Assembly: GCF_900177515.1 (NCBI RefSeq)
Contig: NZ_FXAK01000007.1
Coordinates: forward strand, 1,658,501 to 1,722,500
Reading direction: 5' to 3'
DNA from: Azospirillum oryzae
Lineage (GTDB): Bacteria > Pseudomonadota > Alphaproteobacteria > Azospirillales > Azospirillaceae
Length of the DNA: 64,000 bases
Shown: piece after piece, positions 25,205 to 34,142 of the stretch
How positions within the stretch are numbered: position 1 is the stretch's first letter
Layout: each line of letters begins with the position of its first letter
Notes under the pieces: model-generated
What the model saw: only the letters and a program-made list of their open reading frames with translations
Told to the model about the DNA's origin: nothing
Databases searched by the model: none
Program-made: the position numbers and the translations under genes

Positions 25205-25262
25205 AATGGCGGGGTCGTCCCCACCCGGTTACCCTCTTCCATTCGGCGGGGTCGTCCCCGCG
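25205..25262 (-). promoter_or_regulatory. Guanidine-II (mini-ykkC) riboswitch upstream of sugE
   Basis: On the minus strand two hairpins with the same core GGGGACGACCCC occur in a row: the first at 25246-25261 (stem extended to GCGGGG/CCCCGC) and the second at 25211-25222, joined by a 23-base linker. Both loops read ACGA, the ACGR loop that binds guanidinium in this class. The second hairpin ends 25 bases before the sugE start, with the ribosome site GGAG between. Guanidinium binding is expected to free the ribosome site and turn the exporter on. Confidence 0.9.
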
Positions 25263-25408
25263 GGTCCCCGGCAGATAGGACATCCCCGGCACAGGGTCAA
25301 GGCAGGCGGCCATGGTTGCATCGCCGCGCCGGCCCGTGCAGGATGGGGTTCCTGAATGGTTCCCCCTTCGCCGCTGGTGGCGCTGGGGGCTTTCGACGTT
25401 GGACAGCA

Positions 25409-25732
25409 ATGACCGAAAACGGCACCCCCACGGCTTCCAAGACGCAGGCTCCCGAGAAGGCCGAATCGCTTGAAAACCGGCGCAAGCGCCTGCGCTTCCG
25501 CTCCTGGCACCGCGGCACGCGGGAGATGGACCTGCTGATGGGCAGCTTCGCCGACGCCCATGTCGGCGATTTCGACCACGCCATGCTCGACCGATTCGAA
25601 GCGCTGCTGGAGCTTGGCGATCCCGACCTCTACGACTGGATGTCCGGGCGCGAGCCGGTGCCGGCCGAGCATGACAATGACGTGATGCGCCTGTTGACGG
25701 CATTCCGTTACACACCACGTCAAGGCTCCTGA
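25409..25732 (+). CDS. sdhE: Succinate dehydrogenase flavinylation factor SdhE
   Basis: A 107-residue cytoplasmic protein that promotes covalent attachment of FAD to SdhA. After a polar N-terminus it has NRRKRLRFRSWHRGTREMDL with the conserved RGxxE motif, then FEALLELGDPDLYDWMSGRE, the family signature. It is slightly longer than E. coli SdhE (88) because of the leader. mfd follows 40 bases downstream, a usual alphaproteobacterial order. Confidence 0.95.
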   Translation: MTENGTPTASKTQAPEKAESLENRRKRLRFRSWHRGTREMDLLMGSFADAHVGDFDHAMLDRFEALLELGDPDLYDWMSGREPVPAEHDNDVMRLLTAFRYTPRQGS

Positions 25733-25772
25733 CGCACCGACGCTCTCCCCTGCATCTCCGAGGCATCCTCCT

Positions 25773-28700
25773 TTGGTCAGTTACGATCTCCAGCCCGGCC
25801 GCGCCGGCCGTCTCCTGATCGGCGGCGCGCCCGAGGGTCATGACGCCCGCATCCTGGCGGAGCTTGCGCAGAAGGCCGGGGCCTATGGCCTGCTGCATGT
25901 CGCGCTGGACGACACACGCTGCGCTTTGCTGGCGGAGGCGCTGGCCTTCTTCGCGCCGAAGCTGGAGGTGCTGACCTTCCCGGCCTGGGACTGCCTGCCC
26001 TATGACCGGGTGTCGCCGAACGGCGGCATCGTCGCCCGGCGCATCGACACGCTGACCCGGCTGATCGCCCGGCGCGAGGCGGCGTCGAACCGCGACGGTC
26101 TGGCGCCGCTGATCGTGCTGACCACCGTCAACGCCGTGGTGCAGAAGGTGCCTCCGCGCAGCGCCTTCAAGGATGCGGTGTTCTCGGCAGGCTTGCGTGA
26201 CCGGATCGACCTGGAGAAGCTGCAGCGCTACCTCGCCGGCAACGGCTACACCCGCGCCCAGACGGTGCGGGAGCCGGGCGAGTTCGCGGTGCGCGGCGGC
26301 ATCGTCGACCTGTTCCCGCCCGGCACGGAGGAGCCGCTCCGCCTCGACCTGTTCGGCGACGAGCTGGAGGGGGTGCGCGCCTTCGACCCCATGACCCAGC
26401 GCACCACCGACAAGCGCGACCGTGTCGAGCTGAAGCCGATGTCGGAGGTCTTCCTGGACGAGGCCGGGATCGCCCGCTTCCGCTCCGGCTATCGCGAGCT
26501 GTTCGGTGCGGTGACCGACGACGACCCGCTCTACGAGGCGATCTCCGCCGGCCGGTCCTATGGCGGGATGGAGCATTGGCTGCCGCTGTTCCACGAGAGC
26601 ATGGACACGGTGTTGGATTACCTGCCGCGCGGCATCGTCAGCCTGGACCATCAGGCCAACGAGGCACGCGACGCCCGCATCGCCCAGGTGGTCGATTTCC
26701 ACGCCTCCCGCGATTCGATGATGACCATCGAGAAGCGGGCGGGATCGCCGGTCTACAAGCCGGTGCCGGTCGCCTCCATGTTCCTCGACGCCACCGTCTG
26801 GGACGCGCTGATGGCCGAGCGTGCGGTGGCGCAGCTGCAAATCTTCTCCACGCCCCCCGGCATCAAGGGCACGGTGGACGCCGGCGGCAAGCGCGGTCAC
26901 GACTTCGCCGAGGAGCGCAACCGCCCCGACGTGAATGTCTTCGACGCGGTGAAGGACCATATCCGTGCCTTGCGCGCCGACGGTCGCCGGGTGCTGATTG
27001 CCGGCTATTCGGCGGGCTCGCGCGACCGCCTGTCCAACGTGCTGGCCGACCACGGCATTCCCGGCCTGGAACCGGCGGAGAGCATGGAGGATGTCCGCCG
27101 CTTCGACCGCGGCATCATCGGCACCATCGTTCTGGGGATGGAGCATGGCTTCACCTCCCCCGACCTCGCCGTCATCACCGAACAGGACATCCTGGGTGAC
27201 CGTCTGGTCCGCCCGGCCAAGAAGAAGCGCAAGGCCGCCAACTTCATCGCCGAGCATTCGGCCCTGCATGAAGGCGACGTCGTCGTCCACATGGACCACG
27301 GCATCGGCCGCTATGACGGGCTGGAGACGCTGGAGGTCACCGGCGCGCCCCACGACTGCCTGCGCATCATCTACGAGGGCGGCGACAAACTCTACGTCCC
27401 GGTCGAGAACATCGAGGTGCTGTCGCGCTACGGCTCGGAGGACGCCAACGTCCAGCTCGACAAGCTGGGCGGCGCCGGCTGGCAGGGCCGCAAGGCGCGG
27501 GTCAAGAAGCGCCTGAAGGACATGGCCGAAGCCCTGCTGAAAATCGCCGCGGAGCGCATGCTGAAGAAGGCCGATCCGGTGCTGACCCCGGAGGGCGTCT
27601 ATCAGGAATTCGCGGCCCGCTTCCCCTATCCCGAGACCGACGACCAGTTGAAGGCCATCGAGGACATCTTCACCGACCTCGGCAGCGGCCGGCCGATGGA
27701 CCGTCTGGTCTGCGGCGACGTCGGCTTCGGCAAGACCGAGGTCGCCCTGCGCGCCGCCTTCATGGTGGCGATGAGCGGCAAGCAGGTCGCCGTCGTCGTG
27801 CCGACCACCCTGCTCGCCCGCCAGCATTTCCGCACCTTCTCGACCCGATTCGCCGGCTTGCCGGTGCGCGTCGTCCAACTGTCGCGCATGGTCACCGCCC
27901 GCGAACAGACGCTGGTGAAGAAGGAACTGGCGGAGGGCACCGCCGACATCGTCGTCGGCACCCACGCCCTGCTCGCCAAGGGTCTCGACTTCAAGCGGCT
28001 CGGCATGGTCATCGTCGATGAGGAGCAGCATTTCGGCGTGAAGCAGAAGGAGCGGCTGAAGGAGCTGCGCGCCGACATCCATGTTCTGACGCTGACCGCC
28101 ACGCCGATCCCGCGCACCCTGCAGATGGCGCTGTCCGGCGTGCGCGAGCTGTCGCTGATCGCCACCCCGCCGGTGGACCGTCTGGCGGTGCGCACCTTCG
28201 TCCTGCCCTATGACCCGGTGGTGATCCGCGAGGCGATCCTGCGCGAGCATTACCGCGGCGGCCAGACCTTCTATGTCTGTCCGCGCATCGAGGATCTGGC
28301 GAAGGTCGCCGAACGGGTGCGCGATCTGGTGCCGGAGGTCAAGATCGTCACCGCCCACGGCCAGATGCCGGCCAGCGAGTTGGAAGACGTGATGACCGCC
28401 TTCGACGAGGGCAAGTTCGAGGTCCTGCTCGCCACCAACATCATCGAGAGCGGACTGGACATCCCCAACGCCAATACGCTGATCGTCCACCGCGCCGACC
28501 TGTTCGGGCTGGCCCAGCTCTACCAGATCCGCGGGCGCGTCGGCCGGTCGAAGAAGCGCGGCTATGCCTATCTGACCTATGCCCCGAACAAGCCGCTGAA
28601 CGCCACCGCCCAGCAGCGCCTGCACGTCATCGAGACGCTCGACAGCCTGGGTGCCGGCTTCCAGCTCGCCAGCCACGACATGGACATCCGCGGCGCCGGC

Positions 28701-29414
28701 AACCTGCTGGGCGAGGAGCAGTCTGGTCAGGTGCGCGAGGTCGGTGTCGAGCTGTACCAACAGATGCTGGAGGAGGCCGTCGCCAACGCCCGCGCGGCGA
28801 TGCAGGAGGGGGCTGTTGCAGCGGCGGCGGCGCAGGAATGGGTGCCGCAGATCAACCTCGGCACGCCGGTGCTGATCCCGGAAAGCTATGTCCCCGACCT
28901 GACGGTGCGGCTGTCGCTCTACCGCCGCATCGCCGATCTGGTCGACCGGGCGGAGGTGGACGGCTTCGCCGCCGAACTGATCGACCGCTTCGGCAAGCTG
29001 CCGGAGGAGGTCGAGAACCTGCTGGACGTCGTCACCATCAAGCGCTGGTGCAAACAGGCCAATATCGACCGCGTCGACGCCGGGCCGAAGGGGCTTGTGC
29101 TGGCCTTCCACGACAATTTCTATGCCGAGCCGGCCAAGCTGCTGACCTACATCGCCCAGCACCTGACGCTGATGAAGCTTCGGCCCGACCACAAGCTGGT
29201 CTATGTCCGCGAATGGCCCGATCCGCAGGCCCGCGTGCGCAGCGTGCAGAAGCTGGTCAAGGATCTGGCGGAGATGGCGTCGGGCGGCGGGGTGCCGCGC
29301 GGCGAGACTCCGCCACCGCCCCCTCCCCCGCCGCCCCCCAAGCCGACCGGCGCCAAGATCGCCTCGCGCTTCGGCACGCCGTCCCGCTTCGGCCGTCCGA
29401 CCGGGCGGCGCTGA
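25773..29414 (+). CDS. mfd: Transcription-repair coupling factor
   Basis: A 1213-residue DNA translocase that displaces stalled RNA polymerase and recruits UvrA. Domains in order: UvrB-like N-terminal modules (LEVLTFPAWDCLPYDRVSPN), the RNA-polymerase-interacting domain near residue 500 (HEGDVVVHMDHGIGRYDGLE), RecG-like helicase lobes with Walker A GDVGFGKTE (about 648) and the DEEQ box (VDEEQHFGVKQKERLK), RIRGRVGRSKKRGYAYL, and the C-terminal TRCF domain. The tail is proline-rich (ten prolines in a row) and basic. The likely start is a TTG; no ATG is nearby. The next gene begins one base after the stop. Confidence 0.97.
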   Translation: MVSYDLQPGRAGRLLIGGAPEGHDARILAELAQKAGAYGLLHVALDDTRCALLAEALAFFAPKLEVLTFPAWDCLPYDRVSPNGGIVARRIDTLTRLIARREAASNRDGLAPLIVLTTVNAVVQKVPPRSAFKDAVFSAGLRDRIDLEKLQRYLAGNGYTRAQTVREPGEFAVRGGIVDLFPPGTEEPLRLDLFGDELEGVRAFDPMTQRTTDKRDRVELKPMSEVFLDEAGIARFRSGYRELFGAVTDDDPLYEAISAGRSYGGMEHWLPLFHESMDTVLDYLPRGIVSLDHQANEARDARIAQVVDFHASRDSMMTIEKRAGSPVYKPVPVASMFLDATVWDALMAERAVAQLQIFSTPPGIKGTVDAGGKRGHDFAEERNRPDVNVFDAVKDHIRALRADGRRVLIAGYSAGSRDRLSNVLADHGIPGLEPAESMEDVRRFDRGIIGTIVLGMEHGFTSPDLAVITEQDILGDRLVRPAKKKRKAANFIAEHSALHEGDVVVHMDHGIGRYDGLETLEVTGAPHDCLRIIYEGGDKLYVPVENIEVLSRYGSEDANVQLDKLGGAGWQGRKARVKKRLKDMAEALLKIAAERMLKKADPVLTPEGVYQEFAARFPYPETDDQLKAIEDIFTDLGSGRPMDRLVCGDVGFGKTEVALRAAFMVAMSGKQVAVVVPTTLLARQHFRTFSTRFAGLPVRVVQLSRMVTAREQTLVKKELAEGTADIVVGTHALLAKGLDFKRLGMVIVDEEQHFGVKQKERLKELRADIHVLTLTATPIPRTLQMALSGVRELSLIATPPVDRLAVRTFVLPYDPVVIREAILREHYRGGQTFYVCPRIEDLAKVAERVRDLVPEVKIVTAHGQMPASELEDVMTAFDEGKFEVLLATNIIESGLDIPNANTLIVHRADLFGLAQLYQIRGRVGRSKKRGYAYLTYAPNKPLNATAQQRLHVIETLDSLGAGFQLASHDMDIRGAGNLLGEEQSGQVREVGVELYQQMLEEAVANARAAMQEGAVAAAAAQEWVPQINLGTPVLIPESYVPDLTVRLSLYRRIADLVDRAEVDGFAAELIDRFGKLPEEVENLLDVVTIKRWCKQANIDRVDAGPKGLVLAFHDNFYAEPAKLLTYIAQHLTLMKLRPDHKLVYVREWPDPQARVRSVQKLVKDLAEMASGGGVPRGETPPPPPPPPPPKPTGAKIASRFGTPSRFGRPTGRR

Positions 29415-29415
29415 C

Positions 29416-30369
29416 ATGGATGAGTTGATCAGGAACGCCTCGCTCGCCCGCCGGCTGGCGATCGGCGACCGGCGGACGGTGGGCGACGCCCCCTCCGTCG
29501 CCGACGAGGTGTCGGCCGACCGGGGCAAGCTGGCGGAGCTGGTGGGCTGTCTGTTCGACCGCAATGCCAGCGTGCGCATGCGCGCTGCCGATGCACTGGA
29601 ACGGGTGTCGCGCGGCAATCCCGGCTGGCTCGACCCCTATGTCGAGCATCTGCTGACCGACGCAGTCGCCATCGAGCAGGCGGAGGTGCGCTGGCACCTC
29701 GCCCAGATCGTGCCGCGCCTGACCATGACGGAGGAGCAGCGCCACCGCGCCGCCGTGCTGCTGGCCGACTGGTTCGAGAACAGCCCGAGCCGCATCGTCC
29801 AGACCAGCGCCTTGCAGGCCGTGGTCGATCTGGCCGAATCGGACGCCAACCTGCGCGCCACCTCAGCGGAGATGCTGGGCCGCGCCATGCGCTCCGGCGT
29901 GCCGTCGCTGGCCGCCCGCGCGCGGCGCATCCTGAAACCCTTCGAGGTGGACGAGGCGACGCTGACCGCGGCCTTGGTGCGGGAGCAGACCGGCCTCACC
30001 CTGTCGATCCTGCCCGACCGTCTGGCGGTGGCGCAGATGCCGCCCGGCAGCGGCCTGCCCGACTGGCTCGACTGGACCGACCCGCTGGTCGGCGCCACCC
30101 GGACGGGAGAGGAACTGTCGATTCTTTGCCGCGAAGACCGGGTGCCCGACGGCGTGAAGGCCGAACGCGGCTGGCGCGCCTTCCGGGTGGAGGGCGTGGT
30201 CGATTTCTCGCTGTTCGGCATCCTTGCCCGCATCGCCGTGCCGCTGGCCCAGGCCCATTTGCCGATCTTCGCGATCTCCACCTACAACACCGACTATGTG
30301 CTGGTCCGCGCCGACGATCTGGACAAGGCGGCGGACGTGCTGTCGCTGAGCTGCACGGTGAAGCGGTAG
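29416..30369 (+). CDS. HEAT-like repeat protein fused to an ACT (CASTOR-like) domain
   Basis: A single 317-residue frame with two unlike parts. Residues about 1-175 are helical repeats of HEAT/armadillo character (LVGCLFDRNASVRMRAADAL, VRWHLAQIVPRLTMTEEQRH, RIVQTSALQAVVDLAES). Residues about 185-317 match the short ACT proteins of the CASTOR/ACT_7 type (LTLSILPDRLAVAQMPPG, FRVEGVVDFSLFGILARIAV, LPIFAISTYNTDYVLV), which elsewhere are separate amino-acid-sensing proteins. No stop or internal start separates them, so this looks like a real fusion. It begins one base after mfd and is probably co-transcribed. Function unknown; a small-molecule sensor is plausible. Confidence 0.8.
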   Translation: MDELIRNASLARRLAIGDRRTVGDAPSVADEVSADRGKLAELVGCLFDRNASVRMRAADALERVSRGNPGWLDPYVEHLLTDAVAIEQAEVRWHLAQIVPRLTMTEEQRHRAAVLLADWFENSPSRIVQTSALQAVVDLAESDANLRATSAEMLGRAMRSGVPSLAARARRILKPFEVDEATLTAALVREQTGLTLSILPDRLAVAQMPPGSGLPDWLDWTDPLVGATRTGEELSILCREDRVPDGVKAERGWRAFRVEGVVDFSLFGILARIAVPLAQAHLPIFAISTYNTDYVLVRADDLDKAADVLSLSCTVKR

Positions 30370-30389
30370 GACGCGCGCTAACGCCACTT

Positions 30390-30509
30390 GCCCCCTCCCC
30401 ATCCCTCCCCGCTAACGCGGGAGGGGGGGAATGACGCTTGTCAGAGTAACTGAAATGCAGAGCAGCGGAGTTCCCTCTCCCTCGAAGAGGGGGAGGGTTA
30501 GGGAGGGGC
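30390..30509. repeat. Dispersed inverted-repeat element, copy C
   Basis: Left end GCCCCCTCCCCATCCCTCCC, right end GGGGGAGGGTTAGGGAGGGG. The centre contains GCTTGTCAGAGTAACTG, nearly the same as in copy A. It lies between convergent genes, 21 bases after the HEAT-like/ACT gene. Confidence 0.65.
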
Positions 30510-30522
30510 AAAACTTCTCCTT

Positions 30523-30720
30523 CTAAACCCCGCCACCTTCCCGTTGGCTCTGTTCGATGATCTCCTCCCGCTCGCCCATCTCGTCCCACTTCTTCTGAAC
30601 GGGCTTGTCAGGGTCGCCGGACGCCTTGCCGGTCTTGTCGACCAGCTTGTCCTCGATTCGCTGGGCGGCGTCCGATGGCGCGTCGGAGGTCACGGATTTG
30701 GAGCGGTCCTTGTCGGTCAT
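30523..30720 (-). CDS. Small hydrophilic hypothetical protein (65 residues)
   Basis: The chosen start (30720) gives MTDKDRSKSVTSDAPSDAAQ and a protein rich in Lys, Asp, Glu and Ser, ending QSQREGGGV. No hydrophobic segment and probably disordered. GGGAG about ten bases upstream supports the start. I do not recognise the family; the composition is like that of small stress-associated hydrophilic proteins. It lies downstream of the HIT gene on the same strand. Confidence 0.55.
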   Translation of the reverse strand: MTDKDRSKSVTSDAPSDAAQRIEDKLVDKTGKASGDPDKPVQKKWDEMGEREEIIEQSQREGGGV

Positions 30721-30777
30721 GGCGGCGGTCTCCCGAGAAGATGATTGACCACCCAAACACTCACCACCCGATAAAGT

Positions 30778-31188
30778 TCACGGCGTCGTTCGGAACGCCT
30801 CGGCCAGCCGTTCCACCAGGGCATCCGCCTCCGCCGCCTCATAGGGTTCGGCATGGCCCGAGCCCCAGACCGGACCCGGCCAAGCCGGATCGCCGCGCGT
30901 CCGGCCGATCACATGGACGTGCAACTGCGGCACCATGTTGCCCAGCGCCCCGACATTCATCTTGTCGGGCGAGAACAGCCGCTCCACCACGCGGGACGCC
31001 TGCGCGATCTCCCGCATCAGCGTCGCCTGATCGCTCTCTTCCAGCCGATGGATCTCCACGGCCCCCTCGCGCATCGGTACCAGGATCAGCCAGGGCCACA
31101 GCCGGTTGTTCATCAGCAGCACCCGGCACAGCCCCAGATCGGTCACAGGGCGGGTGTCGGCCCGTAGCCGTTCGTTAAGGGAAAACAT
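30778..31188 (-). CDS. HIT-family nucleotide hydrolase
   Basis: A 136-residue protein of the histidine-triad superfamily with the active-site motif QLHVHVIGR (HxHxH-type, here HVHVI). Preceding segments DLGLCRVLLMNNRLWPWLIL and VPMREGAVEIHRLEE are typical of the diadenosine-tetraphosphate-hydrolase-like branch. It probably hydrolyses nucleoside 5'-phosphoramidates or dinucleoside polyphosphates; the exact substrate is not evident. Divergent from the beta-glucan synthase gene. Confidence 0.9.
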   Translation of the reverse strand: MFSLNERLRADTRPVTDLGLCRVLLMNNRLWPWLILVPMREGAVEIHRLEESDQATLMREIAQASRVVERLFSPDKMNVGALGNMVPQLHVHVIGRTRGDPAWPGPVWGSGHAEPYEAAEADALVERLAEAFRTTP

Positions 31189-31443
31189 GCTTCACTCCAT
31201 TCATGGCCTGCGCCGGGCGCCGCCGGGGAATAATCCGGAGGCTGCCCTGTTATAGCCGGCAGTGGCGGGGCAACCGCGAAGCTTGTATAGATTGCCGTGC
31301 GCGCCGGCCATACGGCGCAGCGGCATTCGTTGGACGATTATAGAGTTCGGTCCGAGGACATGGTCGGGGCGGCAACGGTCCCCTTGCGCCATCTCCACGG
31401 GCCGTATCCATGTTTTCTGGTGCGGCGAGCGAGAACGATCCAC

Positions 31444-34056
31444 ATGCGCAAATCGGCCTTTGCGGTTCTGATCCTGGTGATCCTCGGCAACATCGCCTTC
31501 TGGGCACTTTGGAATCGTCCGGTGGACGAGCGGTCCTGGGCCGGCGCCATCACCGGCGTCGCCTATACCCCCTTCCACTCGGACAAGAGCCCGTCGAAGG
31601 GCGACAAGGCGTCCGCCGAGGACATCGAGAAGGACATGGACGCGCTGGAGGGTGCGGTAAAGGCCGTCCGGACCTATTCGACCACCGACGGCTCCGAGAT
31701 GGTGGCGGCCATCGCCGCCAAGCACGGCCTCCCGGTGACCGCCGGCGCCTGGACCACCGGCAAGCCTGAGATCGACGAGCCGGAACTGGCCGGCCTGATC
31801 AAGCTGGCGCGCGCCAACAGCAATGTGCGCCGCGTTCTGGTCGGCAACGAGGCGATCCTGCGCGCCGACCTGACGGTCCCGCAGGCCATCGAGTACGTCA
31901 AGCGGGTGAAGAAGAAGGTCAACGTCCCGGTTTCCATCGCCGAGCCGTGGCACGTCTGGCTGAAGAATCCCGAACTGGCCGAGGCCGTCGACTTCCTCGC
32001 CGTTCACCTGTTGCCCTATTGGGAAGGCGTGCCGGTCGACCAGTCGGTCGATTACGCCATGTTCCGCTACAACGAGCTGAAGCAGAAGTTCCCGAACAAG
32101 CACATCCTGATCGGCGAGATCGGCTGGCCGGCCGACGGCCCGTGGCGCCGCGGCGCCGAGGCCAGTCAGGTCAATCAGGCCAAGTTCATCCGCAACTTCC
32201 TGAACGTCGCCGCCCAGAACAAGCTCGACTATTTCATCATGGAGGCCTTCGACCAGCCCTGGAAGCGGGAGATCGAGGGCACGGCGGGAACCAGCTGGGG
32301 CCTGTGGGACTATCAGCGCAATCCGAAATTCCCGATGATCGGCGGGGTGAACGAGATCCGCAACTGGGAGATCAAGTGCGCCACCGCCATCGCGCTGGGC
32401 TTCCTGCCGCTGGTGTTCTTCCTGTGGCGCCGCAGCGACCTGAAGATCGGCGGCCAGATCTTCTACGGCGCACTGATCCAGGCGGTGGCCTCCGTCCTGG
32501 TCTTCACCGTCAGCGCGGCGTCGGCCGCCGGACTCGCGCTCACCACCGAGATCGCCTGGGGCTTGCTGATCTTCTGCCAGTTGGTGCTGTTCGCGGTCAT
32601 GCTGATCGACGGCATGGAGCTGACGGAGGTCGTCTGGCAGCACAAGTTCAAGCGCAAGTTCATCCCCTGCTCCGCCGCCCCGCTGCCGAACGCGGCGAAG
32701 GTGTCGATCCATGTGCCCTGCTACAACGAGCCGCCGCACATGGTCATGCAGACGCTGGACGCGCTGGCCGCCCTCGATTACCCGAACTACGAAGTCCTGC
32801 TGCTCGACAACAACACCAAGGATCCGGCGGTCTGGCGGCCGATCGAGGAGTATTGCCGGAAGCTGGGGCCGAAGTTCCGCTTCTTCCACCTCGACAACTG
32901 GCCGGGCTTCAAGGCCGGCGCGCTGAATTTCGGCTTGGCGCAGACCGCCCCCGATGCCGAACACATCGCCGTCATCGACAGCGACTATCAGGTCCATCCC
33001 GACTGGCTGAAGGCGACCATCCCGCACTTCAGCCGGCCGGAGGTCGGCTTCGTCCAGTCGCCGCAGGACTATCGCGAGTGGGAGCACGACCTGTTCCAGC
33101 GCATGACCAACTGGGAATATGCCGGCTTCTTCCACATCGGCATGATCCAGCGGAACGAGCGCAACGCGATCATTCAGCACGGCACCATGACCATCATCCG
33201 CAAGTCGGCCCTGGAAAAGGTCGGCCGCTGGGGCGAATGGTGCATCACCGAGGACGCCGACCTCGGCCTGCGCCTGTTCGAGCATGGCTATGAGGCCGTC
33301 TATATGCCGGAGAGCTACGGCAAGGGGCTGGTCCCCGACAGCTTCTCCGCCTACAAGACGCAGCGTTTCCGCTGGGCCTATGGCGCCGTGCAGATCCTGA
33401 AGCACCATTGGCGCCAGCTGTCGCCGGGCGCGAAGGAGCTGACCGCCGGCCAGAAGTACCATTTCATCACCGGCTGGCTGCCCTGGTTCGCCGACGCCGC
33501 CCATATGGTGTTCGGCATCGCCGGCATCCTGTGGTCGATCGGCCTGATGGCCTTCCCGAAATATTTCGAGTTTCCGCCCAACGTCTTCATGATCCCGACG
33601 CTCAGCGTCTTCGCCTTCAAGGTCGGCGCGTCGCTCTGGCTCTACGAGGCGCGGGTGAAGTGCGGCTTCTGGGACAAGGTCGGGGCGGCGGTGGCCGGCA
33701 TGGCGCTGACCCACACGGTCGGCCGCGCCATGTGGCTGGGCATCTTCACCTCCGGCCGGCCTTTCGTCCGCACGCCGAAGTGCGAGAACCAGCCGGCGCT
33801 GATGCAGGCCTTCCTGATGGCGCGGGAGGAACTGGTGCTGCTGGTGTCGCTGTGGGGCGCGGCGCTGGCCATCGTCATGGTCTTCGGCCACGAGAACCGC
33901 GACGCCTTCATGTGGTCGGGCCTGCTGGTGGTGCAGTCGCTGCCCTATCTGGCCGCCTTCATCACCGCGCTGATCAACGTCTTCCCCACCATCGGCTTCG
34001 GCAAGAGCAAGCCGGAAGCCGCCGACGGCGCCGTCGGGGCCGGGGCCGGCGACTGA
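31444..34056 (+). CDS. GH17-GT2 fusion, probable beta-1,3-glucan synthase (NdvB/NdvC-like)
   Basis: An 870-residue inner-membrane protein. After one membrane helix (FAVLILVILGNIAFWAL) comes a glycoside hydrolase family 17 domain (residues about 40-300) with probable acid/base E136 (VLVGNEAI) and nucleophile E225 (LIGEIGWPADG). Two or more membrane helices follow, then a family 2 glycosyltransferase domain with VPCYNEPPHMV, IDSDYQVHPDWL (DxD), TEDADLGLRLFEHGY and QRFRWAYG (QxxRW), and C-terminal helices. Such fusions make or cyclise beta-1,3-(1,6)-glucans in rhizobia; the product here is inferred. The ATG at 31444 is chosen; a start at 31297 would add 49 residues. Confidence 0.88.
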   Translation: MRKSAFAVLILVILGNIAFWALWNRPVDERSWAGAITGVAYTPFHSDKSPSKGDKASAEDIEKDMDALEGAVKAVRTYSTTDGSEMVAAIAAKHGLPVTAGAWTTGKPEIDEPELAGLIKLARANSNVRRVLVGNEAILRADLTVPQAIEYVKRVKKKVNVPVSIAEPWHVWLKNPELAEAVDFLAVHLLPYWEGVPVDQSVDYAMFRYNELKQKFPNKHILIGEIGWPADGPWRRGAEASQVNQAKFIRNFLNVAAQNKLDYFIMEAFDQPWKREIEGTAGTSWGLWDYQRNPKFPMIGGVNEIRNWEIKCATAIALGFLPLVFFLWRRSDLKIGGQIFYGALIQAVASVLVFTVSAASAAGLALTTEIAWGLLIFCQLVLFAVMLIDGMELTEVVWQHKFKRKFIPCSAAPLPNAAKVSIHVPCYNEPPHMVMQTLDALAALDYPNYEVLLLDNNTKDPAVWRPIEEYCRKLGPKFRFFHLDNWPGFKAGALNFGLAQTAPDAEHIAVIDSDYQVHPDWLKATIPHFSRPEVGFVQSPQDYREWEHDLFQRMTNWEYAGFFHIGMIQRNERNAIIQHGTMTIIRKSALEKVGRWGEWCITEDADLGLRLFEHGYEAVYMPESYGKGLVPDSFSAYKTQRFRWAYGAVQILKHHWRQLSPGAKELTAGQKYHFITGWLPWFADAAHMVFGIAGILWSIGLMAFPKYFEFPPNVFMIPTLSVFAFKVGASLWLYEARVKCGFWDKVGAAVAGMALTHTVGRAMWLGIFTSGRPFVRTPKCENQPALMQAFLMAREELVLLVSLWGAALAIVMVFGHENRDAFMWSGLLVVQSLPYLAAFITALINVFPTIGFGKSKPEAADGAVGAGAGD

Positions 34057-34142
34057 CGGGACAGCCGGCGCTTTCACATTGACGAAAGCGCCGGCTCTGC
34101 CAGACTTGGTCTCTCAGGGGATCATTTCCCGGGAGGCGGCCC

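Noticed and set aside
25125..29618. A 1497-codon open frame on the minus strand opposite mfd
   Set aside because: It is the antisense shadow of mfd in GC-rich DNA. Its protein is a low-complexity run of Ala, Gly, Arg, His and Gln with no domain, and it crosses the riboswitch and sugE region.
31201..34077. A 958-codon minus-strand frame opposite the GH17-GT2 gene
   Set aside because: Composition (Asp/Arg/His/Gln-rich, no motifs) is typical of antisense frames, and the plus-strand gene has clear catalytic motifs.
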